Source: Oscheius dolichura (taxonomy: Eukaryota; Nematoda; Chromadorea; Rhabditida; Rhabditidae). Taken from it: DNA of 64,000 bases. The notes under the pieces were generated by a model. The model searched no databases. It saw only the letters and a program-made list of their open reading frames with translations, and had not been told where the DNA came from. Shown in pieces: positions 23,870-35,713 of the stretch. How positions within the stretch are numbered: position 1 is the first letter of the stretch; every line of letters begins with the position of its first letter. The position numbers and the translations under genes were made by a program. The DNA lies in assembly GCA_932521035.1 (NCBI GenBank), contig OW051497.1, forward strand, positions 8,060,001-8,124,000, written 5' to 3'.

Positions 23870-26800
23870 CCTGAAAACAAAGATAATCAGTTTGTTTAAA
23901 ATCTTCTCTACATGTTTCTCCCCCTCTCACTACTACTACCACTCGGGGGGAAATGGCAAGCCATCGCCTTGTACAGCTGCACTAATTTTGACTCCGATAC
24001 ACATAATGGGATGACGGATTGTGCAGAACGGAGACGGAAAAGTGGTCGTAATATAGATCACGGCAAAAAAAGGATGACAAGCGACTCCGCTTATAGGTTA
24101 AGACATATTCTCGTAAGAATAGGAAAATGCCGATTTCCCTAGCCGGCTCCTGGCACTATCTACGGAAGTGCCGGATACAAAGGAAGGATACAATTGGTCA
24201 CTCTCTCATCCCGTCCCCCGCACTATTAACCGAGTGTCTTCTAAACAGACGGGGACACGGAAGTCTCGCGGCGATAATTGTTTCCTTGTTTTTCTTAGAT
24301 CCAAAATGGACAGAGACTACTCCCTCTTTAGGAGAAGAAAGCTACTTCTTTGGTCGACGTGTTTATTTTGTAATTACTAAGCATCAAATGACATCTTATC
24401 CTGTTATTCTCTGTCCTTCTATTTTTGTACACAATGAAATCTAATTTTAGCAGTCTAGATATTTTGATAGGTACCCCGTTATTTATGCGAAAAATAAAAT
24501 TTAAACAGGAAGTCATAAGAAAGTCGAAAACGAGAGTGCAAAGAATAAATTTGACGTAAAATGTCGTCAATTTTTGCGGAGGAGAGACAATTGGATCATT
24601 AAGTAGAAGAGGAGGGGATCTATAGTGTACTGGAGATATAAAAGAGTTGATGAGCAGCTCGTCTTATAATATATGACAGCGCAATCCCTACTTCTACGAA
24701 AACAATGCCTCATCTCTGATAGAATGTAATGAGGAATAAGGAAATAGGCAGAACCCGAACTCCAGCTGCATATTCCTCCTAATACTACGAAATTTGAATA
24801 GCTGACTACTACCGACAACAAGCTGCTGATCTCAAGTTTGTCTGTGTTCGCATGTCAAAAGCTGTTTTTCTCCGGGCCTTCTCCCACATTTATAAAAGAG
24901 CATTCAGCATAAGTTAACGGAACACAGGGTTTGTGTGTATGGGTCGGATGGAACGAGCGGTCATCCGGCTGGGGGAGTCGAAGGAAATCAACATTCATAC
25001 TTGATGATGCCATTAATGAGAGCAGCCAAAAATTAATAGATCATGTTGGGTTACAGAAAATCAGACGTGGAAGCGATATTTACATAACCCAAACAACCTA
25101 GACTTAGGATAATCTAGAGAACTTTTCAAAAACATGCAAGGTAAAATAGAACATCTGACGTACATGTGCATCTAATCCGGCATTAATATATCTTATAAAG
25201 CGGAAAAAGATGAATGGAATCTCGGAGGGTTGTCTAGTGTTAAATGCCCATCGTAAGATATCCTTAAAATAAACAATGAGAAGGGGAATCCCCTTACCCT
25301 CCCAGTACAGAGGCACTTTCAATTCGGACGTCAGAATAGAGAAACTGTTTATCCCCCATGTGGTCATCAATGGACAATAGTGAAGTAGGGGAAAAGGCTG
25401 ACTAGCCAGTGTTAGAATGTAGGGCACAAATTTGATTGTGAACGCTTCTTGGAGCTAGCTGCCCTATCAAATTAGAGAGAGAAGAGAAGCTCAACATCAA
25501 AGAGAAGTGTGTCTGACCGGAAGAAAAAGGGCAAAAGGGACGGGTTGAAGAAGATAAATGATTGATGATTTACCTAATGGCGGACAAGAAGTGGATAACA
25601 GAGGAGATCGCCGTCGCAAAATGATACTTAGCCAAAAACAATGAAAGTCGACATCTGAAATGAGGATATATTGGCGGAAAACGGTAAATAAAGCTCCCGA
25701 TATGGGATTCTCCCTTCTTTTCTCCCGCCTTTTTGATAGCTTCAAAATGTTTTAGCGCTTCCCATCGCGTGGGATGCTTTCTATGACGACAAGGATAAAA
25801 CTAAGATCTTTCCTGAAAGACAAAACGATGAGAAATCACCCCCAGGTTTCTAAGCAAATCAGAATTAAGAATGATGGCGACCACGAAAAACGATACTCCT
25901 GTTTCGATGTGGAGGAGGGGTGTGGGAATCTCCAACCTCGCCGAAACATTAAACAGCAACGACAGACAGTAGACAGACAAAAAAATGTGAGGTTGAGATT
26001 AAATTAGTGAGAATTAGCAATTGTTTGGCGGTATCTCAAAATCTCTTCCTCCTTTAAATGGCAGTAATTCAATACAATTATTCTAAAATTGGGGGACTTC
26101 TGAAGAAATTCGAGATGTGGTGCTGGTCTCGGCACTGGACTCTGGGCTAAGCGGTTATGAGCCTGGCTGAAGATCGCATTTTGGCGGAGCTCGCGTGTCC
26201 AGACAATTTTTCATAGGGAAATCTAAGAACTCGGTGTCGCTTGAGGGAGTGCGGTGGATAAAGGCACACATTTTAAAGAAAAATTTACACGAGGGGATAA
26301 AGGAGATAAGCGCGTACTTTTCTGTAAATGCCCCACGCTGTGCTCAAGAAGATGAACAAAGCTAAAGAAGATGAACAAACCGGAAGTCAATGGAAGTCAC
26401 TTGATCTATTATACGAGAGCTTTTCCCTAACTCAAAGAAAGGTTAATAGGATTTCCAGCCGGCCCATTCTGGGAATCCTCTTTTCTTTGAAAACAATTTC
26501 TTGCCGCTTCCCATGGACTCCCTACTAAGTTTCAGAAATTGTTATGGAGCCCTCTATTTATTAGTAAAAGGACATGTAAACAGAGTGAGACCAACGGAGT
26601 GCATATCCTCTGACAAATGGCTAGAGCTGAATTATCTGGGACAATCATGAGAATCATGAGGGAACAAAATTAGAGGGAGTATTTATAGCTCAAAGGGAAC
26701 CCAGTATGAAACCACAAAAAAGGTATATTGTTTATTTCTCCCATCGCTCAATGACCAGACTGAAAAATTACGTCAGCTAACAAACAGCTCTACGTCTGTG

Positions 26801-28682
26801 ATGTGGTTAAGAGATAAAGTGGAACTACTTCCTCCCTAAGGGATGTATTCTACGATATTTTACAGAAGATCAAAATGACCTGGAGAATTTGAGAAGGCGT
26901 CAAAGGATTAGGCAAAGCTGGGAAAGATTTATAATGATCGTTATGTTAATCAACTTGTGCCCAGTAGGGAAGAAGAACATCATTAGCCTAATACTGCGGA
27001 AATGGAGTTAGGCCCAAGATCAACCTCTGCATCGCTAATAACAATAGATCAGATTTTTGCAGTGAAATGGGGAAATTCCAGAACTGTGGGTGGAGTTTAA
27101 TTACGACGAATGAGGGGTCTCTCCCAGGGAGCAGTAATCATGCAAGGAAGAGATATAAAGAATGTGAGGAAAAAGGAGAAGAGCCCTCTCCCTGAGGGGG
27201 ATTAATTGATTACAAAAAATGGAGTGGTCAGGCTGGCCCAAGAGAGAAAGATGAAACAATTAGAGTCACACACACACTGCTGAGGAGAATGCTCTCTTCA
27301 ATTTATGAAGGACATGTCGTGAAGCAACTCAATCAACAGCAAAAGAGAGTTCTCCCCTGAAGAGAGGAGAGCAACTCTGTTACCCTTGAGGAGTAGGGAA
27401 GGACGAGGAAGTATACAGCACCCAGCATAGTTTGCTTGATAATTAGGTTAGCAGCAGCAAGAAACAGGGGCAATTTAATTCTGGATCGAGTATTCAGAAA
27501 ACCACCGCCTTTTTCAGGAGACTATAAAGCGGCGCTGAGTAAAGATAGCCACTGATTTTAATGGGCAGCTCATGCAGAAGATCACTATTATGCATTACGC
27601 CGTAGTATACTTTGCCCGATATATGTGCTCACCACTTGCTCGGTCGACTACTACATAGTTTTAACAGAAATAGAGAACAGGCTTTAAAGAAAGTTACCTA
27701 AGCCAGAGAGGAGAGATCCCGAAGCGAATACATCCACTTAGGAAAAGAACAAGCCTTCGCCTGTGGGCAAGGCTGTTACTTTTCTTTGAATTTTTCTGGA
27801 ATGGCATGATGCCCTACAGTCTGGAGGGCCTGGGCTTTGCCGGCTTTATTGACTAGGTTGGCGAGACTGCTCGTCTATATTTGGAACGACTTGAAGATTA
27901 CTGGTGTTGCAATCTCAAGACAATTTACTGCCCAAGCCTTAATCCCCAGCACCTGGCCAGTTATTAAGGAACACAACGGTCAATGTCTGGGGTTACTGTA
28001 GGGTGGTCGCAATGTTCAACCGTCTGACCTTCTCTTATATGACTCTTTCCCTTATAAAAATAGGGCCCTGCACTTAAAGAGTGCGTTTAATTCGGGACCC
28101 TGATAGTTCCAGTGCCACTGCTACTAAACCAGTTAAAGTGATTATTTATAAGTGAAAGTGGGGAAGAGAAGGTTAGAATTTGGATACGGGATTAGGATGC
28201 CAGCATCCACAAATGTCTTCTCCTCTGCAGCCAAATAAATTTATCATTCTCCCCCATTCGAAGTAAATGCCCCGGCCTGCCCTCTCCAAAAAGTTCCTCC
28301 CCTTTATTTATTGTGTTGATAGTTGCTGTAGGGCTCCAATATAAAAATAGCAAGCAAGTACATGTTTGAAAACAGATGTAATCTTTTTGCAGAGAGGACA
28401 TAGTGATGCATAATTGTTGTTTCTCTTTCTCAGGTTAACCAAAGATCCTAAGGCTTTTGTTTTCTTAAAATCACCCAATTTCTGAATCCTCTGGGACCAA
28501 GTTTTTCAGTGTCCAGGTCTGCGGGCGGGCTTAGTAGCCAGAGAGGATGGCAGGAACACCCTGCACCCCGATATCTTTCTAGGATCTACGAAATCTTTGC
28601 TCGAAAAGTGAACCTCGCGGAATCAGAGTGAAGGAAGGGGAAGACTAGACGTTCGTGGTTCAGAGGAATCCAAGAAGTGAAA
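23870..28682. other. Large gene-poor intergenic region
   Basis: About 4.8 kb with no supported exon on either strand. Several open frames of 60-107 codons (for example 24127-24444 + and 25104-25427 -) lack recognisable motifs. The 26.2-27.5 kb part is noticeably purine-rich on the plus strand, with many GAGA and GGAA runs. The K+ channel promoter would lie at its left end. Confidence 0.5.
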
Positions 28683-28994
28683 ATGAACTTCCCGCGCGGA
28701 GGATCGTTGATTCGGGTTCACGAGACTCTTTTTCTCTTTTTGTCTTTCCTTCCGGCTCTTTATGCTACCCCACGCTGGTGGACCGCAACTTTGAAAAGAT
28801 ACAGTGGAACTCTATTAGGGAACACATGTTTTCAGTAACGTTAATCATCCAAAAAGATCTTGGAGCACCGGAAAGCAAGGTAAACAGAATAACTTAAAAA
28901 CAGACAGACGTCTGCGTTCTGGATGATGGGATCATTGATGCTAGGGTGGACAGGGAGGAGGTTACTAATGACACCTGTTTCCAGCCGCAAATAA
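28683..28994 (+). CDS. Possible small secreted or membrane protein (uncertain)
   Basis: The ATG at 28683 begins MNFPRGGSLIRVHETLFLFL, continuing into a hydrophobic stretch (SFLPALYA) that looks like a signal peptide. A GTAACG donor at 28835 and an AAAACAG acceptor near 28900 would give a two-exon protein of about 80 residues ending near 28994. A competing frame in the same DNA (DVCVLDDGIIDARVDREE, then KTWRLNTSYKCQPL) also looks coding-like, so the true structure is unresolved. No family recognised. Confidence 0.25.
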
Positions 28995-30313
28995 ACAAAA
29001 CATGGAGGTTGAACACTAGTTACAAATGTCAGCCACTTATGAACATAAACACTCCACGGTTAGAGCTCTGTTTCCTCCTTTTGTACGTATTTTGGGATAG
29101 ATTTCAGTTAAAGGAATATCAGGTAAGCCAGGGGCTCTTGAAATAAAAACAAATTTCAGGTCTTGGGGCATTTGATGATCGAAAAGGGGTAATAAATTAG
29201 GTTGAACATTTTCTACCAAAAATTCCTCACCCTTGAAACTGATTTTGAAGATATGTTATCTTTACATATGTATTCATTATAAGAAAGATTGTCCTTAATT
29301 TATTCAAAATTGTTATCTACTTTTCGGGCTAGGTAAGGATGTAAAAGTCGCTTGACTCCCGGAAAGAGGAAGTAAATAAAACGAAAGTCGGCTGGGGTGG
29401 GCAGATGGGCAGAAAATGCGCTGTTCGTTCATGGGAGAACATAAATGGGATGTGCTATTATGGAGAATAATAACTCTTCATTGGATATGAAGATGAGTCC
29501 AATAAGACAAAAGAAAGCCGCTTAGAGAAGCATTGGCTGCACGCGATTCGCCTATTCCTAAGATCCCTCCGTCCTTCATCCAAAATATCCTTAAGAACTA
29601 ACCTTGGAACTCGACCAAATCTTGAAAAGTAATATTGACGATCAGCTGACAGCAGCATCTTTTGTTCCCAGGCGCCTGGAAGAAGTGCGCTTTATCTATG
29701 TGAAGAGGAATGGTGGGAGGAGGTGTCCCCTCGAGGTGGCACAGATGGCTTGGAATCTCAGGCCCCCGCAACGATATATAAACGCCTGGTTCAAAGCAGA
29801 TTTTGACAAGTAGTCGCGCGATTAGTCATCAAAGTGGAGGCGATCAACAATGTCTTTTCTCATTTGGTGAATTTCTTTGTAGGAATATAGGAAACAGGAA
29901 GACATGTAGGCACCCATCAAATGAATCTATTGGAATTGTTAATTATGAAAGGTCATCAGTAGTCGGGATGACGTTTGGAAAGGGAGGATTATTTCTGCAG
30001 GCTTGATTAGAACCTCGGTTGATCAAGTGAGATACGGGGGATGAAAGCGTGCTGATCTGGTAAAGAGCTTTGAATTGGAACGGCTGGAACGTCCAAAGAA
30101 CGGTATGGCAACCCTGAAAGAAGCGGGGCTATCTATAGTAGTTGCAAAGAGAACAGTGTCAGCTCTGTCCCCTTCTACGTCCTGCGTGTGACAACAAGAA
30201 GCTTGCAGATGTTCCAAAGAGTACGCCAAGCTATTAGAAATTGTCCTTTATCCGTAAAAAAACAAATAACGATAGCCGCAATAACCTTGTCTGATGCCGT
30301 ATGAATAATTCGT
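28995..30313. other. Intergenic with one weak candidate exon
   Basis: A possible plus-strand exon at about 29674-29814 follows a TTTTGTTCCCAG acceptor and ends in TAG. It encodes RLEEVRFIYVKRNGGRRCPL then EVAQMAWNLRPPQRYINAWF. It could be the 3' end of a gene starting near 28.7 kb. No domain recognised. Nothing else is supported here. Confidence 0.3.
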
Positions 30314-30655
30314 TTAGTCACACTTCTTCTCGTGACAATCTACTCCGTTATTAGTTCTGTTGTCATCAGAAGATGAGCTGCCCTCTGCAGGAGGAGCTGT
30401 TTGTTGCCGTGGAACTTGGTCATGATGATCAGGATGACAGCAGAATAGAAAAGAGGTCAGCATAGCTAATATAGCGATGATCAAGGCGAGCATACACACA
30501 GCAAACGAGCGGGAACAAATTACATTGAAAGAATGTATGATGATGATATAGGCAAAAGTGCAGATTAATTTGTCTATAAAGGAGGAAATCCACGTGCGGC
30601 AGCTGCTTATCAGGATCTTTTTCATATGGCTAAAAGGGGCAAATCCGTCTGACAT
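30314..30655 (-). CDS. Small membrane protein, single exon, function unknown
   Basis: A 113-residue uninterrupted frame on the minus strand. After MSDGFAPFSHMKKILISSCR it has a hydrophobic region of about 45 residues (LICTFAYIIIIHSFNVICSR; AVCMLALIIAILAMLTSFLF) that could span the membrane twice. A hydrophilic, Ser/Asp-rich and His-containing tail follows (CCHPDHHDQVPRQQ; EGSSSSDDNRTNNG), ending CHEKKCD. Cysteines border the membrane segment. It lies divergently from the C-type lectin gene with about 300 bp between starts, so the two may share a promoter region. There is no splice evidence to corroborate it, and it could still be a chance frame. Confidence 0.5.
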   Translation of the reverse strand: MSDGFAPFSHMKKILISSCRTWISSFIDKLICTFAYIIIIHSFNVICSRSFAVCMLALIIAILAMLTSFLFCCHPDHHDQVPRQQTAPPAEGSSSSDDNRTNNGVDCHEKKCD

Positions 30656-30960
30656 TTTACCAGGAAGTAGTCTGCTCTTCTCTAAAGAGTTTCTTTATAG
30701 CAAAGAACGTGAAAGATAATAAAAGTTCTGTAACTAATGAAGCTCTTCTCCTCACTCACCAATTTTTCCAATGTCAAGATTTTCAAACCATTGGTTTTCT
30801 AGATACATACCTCTGTCCAACCTGAATAAATCATTCCGATCCAAACTGGCTACTAAAACGATCCGGACAGAACGAGAGACAGAGAGAATTGAAACGGGAA
30901 CTACGACGAGAGCGATCTCTCCTGGTGTTCGATCATTATCAGATCTTTTAATCGCCGCAA

Positions 30961-32028
30961 ATGACTTCTTATTATATTTTAATCTGGGCATTGGGACTTC
31001 CCTTCGGGTTTTGCTGCATCGCTACCATCAACTGTAAGTAAAGGCTGCTTATTCAAGCTTCTTATCCAAATTAGCCATCTATTTATGCTTTGTAACCGAT
31101 CTATGCTAAAAGTTCTAACAACTAAAAATTGCTTGAAATTCAGCAGAGGAAGCGACCGGTGGCCCCATCCAAACGTCTACTACTTTGGGTTTCACTACAA
31201 CCACAACAATAACGACGACAACCACAATCCGTATTCTCATAGATATTTTAGAGTAATCGCCTATTTCTTCTAGCTGCTTGTCTCCCAGGATGGGTTTATT
31301 TCGCTTTCACAATGAAATGTTACCTGGCTGTTTCATTACCCACCCTACAAATCACCCAAGGAGATGCGGAACTCCAATGTCAGACTTACGGAGGTCACCT
31401 GGCTTCAATTCACAGTATCGAAGAGAACAACTTCATATATTGTGAGCACTGGTTTCAAGATCACAATTCTTTTTTTTTCAGCCTTATTTTCGTCGCCAGC
31501 GGATCCGTAAGTTCATTTTTTTGCTCCCTTTAGGGATGAAAACATAGAACAGCGGGAACTTTAGGAAACTTCTTCGCAGTAATTTGGCTTCCATTCATTA
31601 TTGGTTTTAGGGTACCAAGAAGGAGAGATGTAACGAATGCGATAAATGCCATTTTCCGTCATAATTTCCATGTTTCAGTATAATCCTTGGCCTATTCCGT
31701 ACAGGACCAGCTGTTACGGATTTCGAATGGTACGACGGAACACCAGTGAGTAGCCTTCCCCTGTTTCTGTTCACTTTTGCTTCAGTTTGACTACAATAAT
31801 TGGTCCAACCACCCGCCTAATCTACAGCCAGACGGTGCCTTTGGGATGCAGGATTGTGTTTCGGTAATTTCGGCCTCCGTTTTAGTCCCACAACGATTAA
31901 TTTGTCAGATGCTCGTTGTCCAGTTTTTGTACCCTAACGGCGACGTTCATTCTGAACCCACAGAATGGAATGACAATCCCTGTGTCTACGATCAGCGGTA
32001 TTATGTCTGCCAACTGCCTCGTTTATGA
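30961..32028 (+). CDS. Secreted C-type lectin-like (CLEC) protein
   Basis: Complete seven-exon gene: 30961-31033, 31144-31230, 31274-31441, 31482-31506, 31679-31745, 31786-31863, 31909-32028. All phases join. The signal peptide is MTSYYILIWALGLPFGFCCI. A short Ser/Thr-rich mucin-like linker of mostly threonines follows. The single C-type lectin-like domain contains CLPGWVYFAFTMKCYLAV, QCQTYGGHLASIHSIEENNF, ILGLFRTGP, FEWYDGTPFDYNNW, DCV, EWNDNPC and YYVCQLP, i.e. the WxDG-type loop, the WND motif and the framework cysteines. The canonical EPN/QPD sugar-binding motif is not evident, so calcium-dependent glycan binding is uncertain. Likely extracellular; nematode CLECs are often epidermal or intestinal and linked to immunity. 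Exon 4 is only 25 nt. A poly(A) signal lies 81 nt past the stop. Confidence 0.93.
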
Positions 32029-32108
32029 GTTCTCTTGCCCTTGTCTACGGCCGTTATTTCTTCCCTGATCGCCTAATTGACAGGATATCTGTTGTTTTTC
32101 CAGTCCCG

Positions 32109-32114
32109 AATAAA
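32109..32114 (+). terminator. Poly(A) signal AATAAA of the C-type lectin gene
   Basis: A canonical AATAAA hexamer about 80 nt after the CLEC stop codon on the same strand. Confidence 0.6.
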
Positions 32115-32342
32115 TCTAATATAAAGAGATGTGGCCGTAAGTACAAACAGGACAGGAGAACGAAGAGAAGATTGATATATCTTTTCATGCATACCGTTTC
32201 TTGAGGAGAAATAAGTGTGAGATCCAATATGCTATATCTTGATAGGTTGGAAAAGAGGCCAATTAGTGTAAATGCACAAAAGGGTAACGTCAGGAGTTAG
32301 GAATTTAATGGGCTGAGAAAGACTTGGTAAACTTTCATTGTA

Positions 32343-32348
32343 TTTATT
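32343..32348 (-). terminator. Poly(A) signal AATAAA of the LIM-only gene
   Basis: TTTATT on the plus strand reads AATAAA on the minus strand, about 130 nt past the LIM-only stop codon. The CLEC and LIM-only genes are convergent, and their 3' ends lie within about 250 bp of each other. Confidence 0.5.
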
Positions 32349-32477
32349 CACTATAAAATATGAATGGAAATTATCACAGAATAGAACAGGGGAATATAGA
32401 CATGAGATCATAGGAAGTATTTTTCTTAACTCTTAAAATAAATCTAATTTTATCCGTGTAATTTTATCCGCGTAAAG

Positions 32478-33572
32478 TCAGACATCGAATTCTTCAAGCT
32501 CTTGAATATTTTTTGATATTTCTTCCAGCCGGTCATTACTAAACGCGGCCATGTGGAACATCCTCTTCTCCTGAAGGGATAAGTCGCTTTAGATAGGGCC
32601 AACATACTTGGTAGTCGTATTCACAGAGGAGCTGATCATTGTGGACACAGAACTTGTCCCCAACGCAGAATCTAAAGAAGGAGGATCAGGGAGAAATAAG
32701 TATATTTCACCTCAAACTACAGACACCACACTTGAAACAGTCCAGATGGTAGACTTTGTCTCTAAAAAACAGAGTAAGTGCTTTTCGAGAATATTTTAAA
32801 GGTATCTTCAACGCCTAAAAGCTCCAGAAGCTGTAAATGGCCTCTTTCGCCTTTCATGGGGTGTATTCCCCCAGCCTTTGCACTAAATACTAACCTCCTA
32901 CCTATTCTCCCAAAGGTAAGCTTTGTTCCAAACATATTTCAAATAAATGGAACAGAGTTACAACCCCCATTTAATAATATAATAAGATCCAATTTAATGT
33001 ATGTTTTATGTCGAACCTAGGGAATGGCCCTCACAAGCCAGACGTCTTATCTACCGGCCCTGGAAAACGTCAACGCGTTTCTATTTTTGACTGCAGCAGG
33101 AGTATTAATTTCTGCGCCACAAGGTTATTAATATTATTTATCCCGGTCTAATGAGTTTTCCTGTAATTGTATTCAAAAACTGAATGCCCCTGTTGCAGCG
33201 GAAAAAGGAAGAGAGGGAGACATTTTTGGTAGCATAAATAAAAGATTGGACACATACCTGGCTCTCATTACAATATCCCGGAAATGAATGACTTTTTTAC
33301 ACGATGCACAATTGCCTTCTTGTGCATATAGACGAGTATAATCTTGCCCACACAGGGTCATCCCATCTCGATAGAATAACCTTTGTCCGGGGTCACACAG
33401 CCGTGATCGGCAGCAAAAACACTAAAATTTGTCTATTTTAATGGTGGCCAGAGACTGTAATTACTCGTAGACAATTCTCATGCCAACTACGTTCCACAGC
33501 AATTAAAAAATATTTGTCGTAGATTTTTTCACCACATCCATGACAATGATAACCATTTGAGGGTAAATTCAT
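32478..33572 (-). CDS. LIM-only (LMO-type) protein with two LIM domains
   Basis: Nuclear or cytosolic adaptor made almost entirely of two zinc-binding LIM domains, expected to bridge transcription factors and LIM-domain-binding protein. Minus-strand product: MNLPSNGYHCHGCGEKIYDK starts LIM1, continuing FLIAVERSWHENCLRCFCCR, then RLFYRDGMTLCGQDY. LIM2 follows directly (CASCKKVIHFRDIVMRAR, KVYHLDCFKCGVC, LRFCVGDKFCVHNDQLLCEY). The Cys/His/Asp ligand pattern of both domains is intact. The end is MFHMAAFSNDRLEEISKNIQ followed by ELEEFDV. Spacing and the DYxRLxxQxGxCASC linker resemble LMO1/2/3 more than LMO4. A TTTTAG acceptor lies 21 nt before the ATG at 33572 and keeps frame, so an extra 5' exon or a trans-spliced leader is possible. 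Confidence 0.92.
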
Positions 33573-35713
33573 AATCCTTTCAACGGACGGTGATCTAAAA
33601 CGATTTAGTGAAAAGAAACCTGGAAGAACTGAGCCTCATGGTGTAGCAGAAGAATATATATACGCGGAACAATGCGGACTAACTGCTGGGAAGCCGAGAA
33701 GTGGGAGAGGAAAGTAGTAGAGAGCTGTTTAATCAACGGAAGCTGGTGCTCTAATGAGGTACAAATGAGGCAAAGGATTACAAGAAGAGACAGCAGGTGT
33801 CATCCAATTTAATCTGGTCATACGAATTAATTGGAGAGAGAAGGCGGCGGAGATATTTAACATCTGAGAAGAAGAGATAACCGCTCATTAGGAGAACGGC
33901 TTATGTTTTCTTCGTTTTCCGCTCTCACTCTCTAGTATGCGAATATCCCTCTCTCTGGCGCGCACTACTTTACTTTTCAAGAATGCAACTAGCAAAATCC
34001 ATCATCTGAACACTTTAAAGTGGTTGTGATGATGGAGAGGGAAAGGGTAAAGGAGGTTGGAGGAAAGTTGTCAGCAGTGATTCGCTGCTACAATTAATGA
34101 GTGGCGGGGGAGAGAGGGACACCGCCACCAAAGTCTCCCCCAGTCATTTTTAGACTCCTCTCCCTCACCACGTCATGGAGAGGGAGAGGGAAAATGAACA
34201 GAAAGTAATAGGATAGAGGGACCAAAATTAACACTGCTATTGACGACTATGTACTCGTTTAATTATGGACCAACCTATCGTCTCCCATTACGCTCTCTGT
34301 GGAGTCTAATTAAGAGATGACAGCCATAAACTGCAGAATGTTGATATCTATCTTACGCAATCGTCATGACTGTCTCATTTGGTCGTAGTAAAAGTCACGA
34401 CTGGTTAAGCCAACTCGAGAGACGCGCTAAAATTTCCATTTAAAGTAGGTTTCAATGATAGGCATTGAAAAATAGGGTATTTCAAAACCAGACATGGTAC
34501 AATAGGATCAGAATCTCTGGGTAGTGAGAGGAAATGACTAATGAGACCCTACGGAAGCTCTCAATCAAGACACGGAAATAAGAGAATTGTGACGTTTTTA
34601 GAGTAACAGACTACAGTAGCTGGAAATAATTGGGATTAAGCAGATCAAGAAGTGTAACAAGTCGAAATACAAGTCTAAATAAGAAATCCAAGAGGGCAAG
34701 TTGGGACCACAAAACATACATGGGCACCTCTCCCACCACTCTTCTATGCTGTAAAGAATTATTTAAAGAGCTTAAGCTTTTCCTGGCGACTGAATAAGAG
34801 CAATAAAACATGGCCATGTGGCGGGATGCGGTAGAATTCTGGGCTAAATGTGTGGACTGTCAAGCGCACGAAGCCATGATTTGTGTAGATCCCAATTACT
34901 GCTAAATAGCGGGGGTTTGGGCAACATCGGCAACATGTGTAAAAGTGAAAAGGTAGGATGGAAACTAACCGCATTAGTGACACCCCTTCCCTTTTCGAGT
35001 GGTTGTTGTAATAGCAGGGTGCTACTGAATTCCAATCAAATAATCCCGAACCTGCCCTATTTCGTTGAATAGAAATAGCTCGCAACCGTAATCCCCCCGA
35101 AATGTTATTATTTTTCATAATAGCTTGACTGATATTTGTAGATCTGTAATAATTAACTCGAGCATATTGTATTTAATGTCTAATTCCATCTGGAATTATA
35201 ATCCTGGGGAGATTAAAAGAGGAGAAAGTTGAGCCGGCGCCCAGTACAGGGGCCATATGCTCATTAGTGTATGAGGAAACGTTGCCGGGAAATAAAAGCA
35301 ATTTATCTAAAGTGCCGCGCACTTTGTTTGGATTCCATCTCTCTTTAATTTAGATTTGCTGTGTTAATAGGAACAACAGGTGTTCACATATACTCACATT
35401 TATTACTCTAGCTTTATGCTAACACATGGGGCAGATACACACTATCAAAGGCTGGGAAAGGGACCGGGCTGTGGAAATATCTTCCATAATATCACATGTT
35501 TACAATGACAAATAGCTAACACCTTTTCTATTTAATGTATAGAGAGGGGAGACAAGGAAATAATGGGATAAAAAGGGACTAGCTGTCGACCATGTATTTT
35601 CCCCCATAAAAGTGGAGGAAGAATGGCCAAGGAGAACCCGAAGAAGAAATTATACGAAAAATGACTAAAGAAAAAGCTCAGCGGGATAGATCATAGTTTT
35701 TGAAATGTTTGTA
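33573..35713. other. Intergenic, no gene recognised
   Basis: No supported exon. The 33.7-34.3 kb section is rich in GAGAGA-type purine runs on the plus strand. This is the presumed upstream region of the LIM-only gene. Confidence 0.5.
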
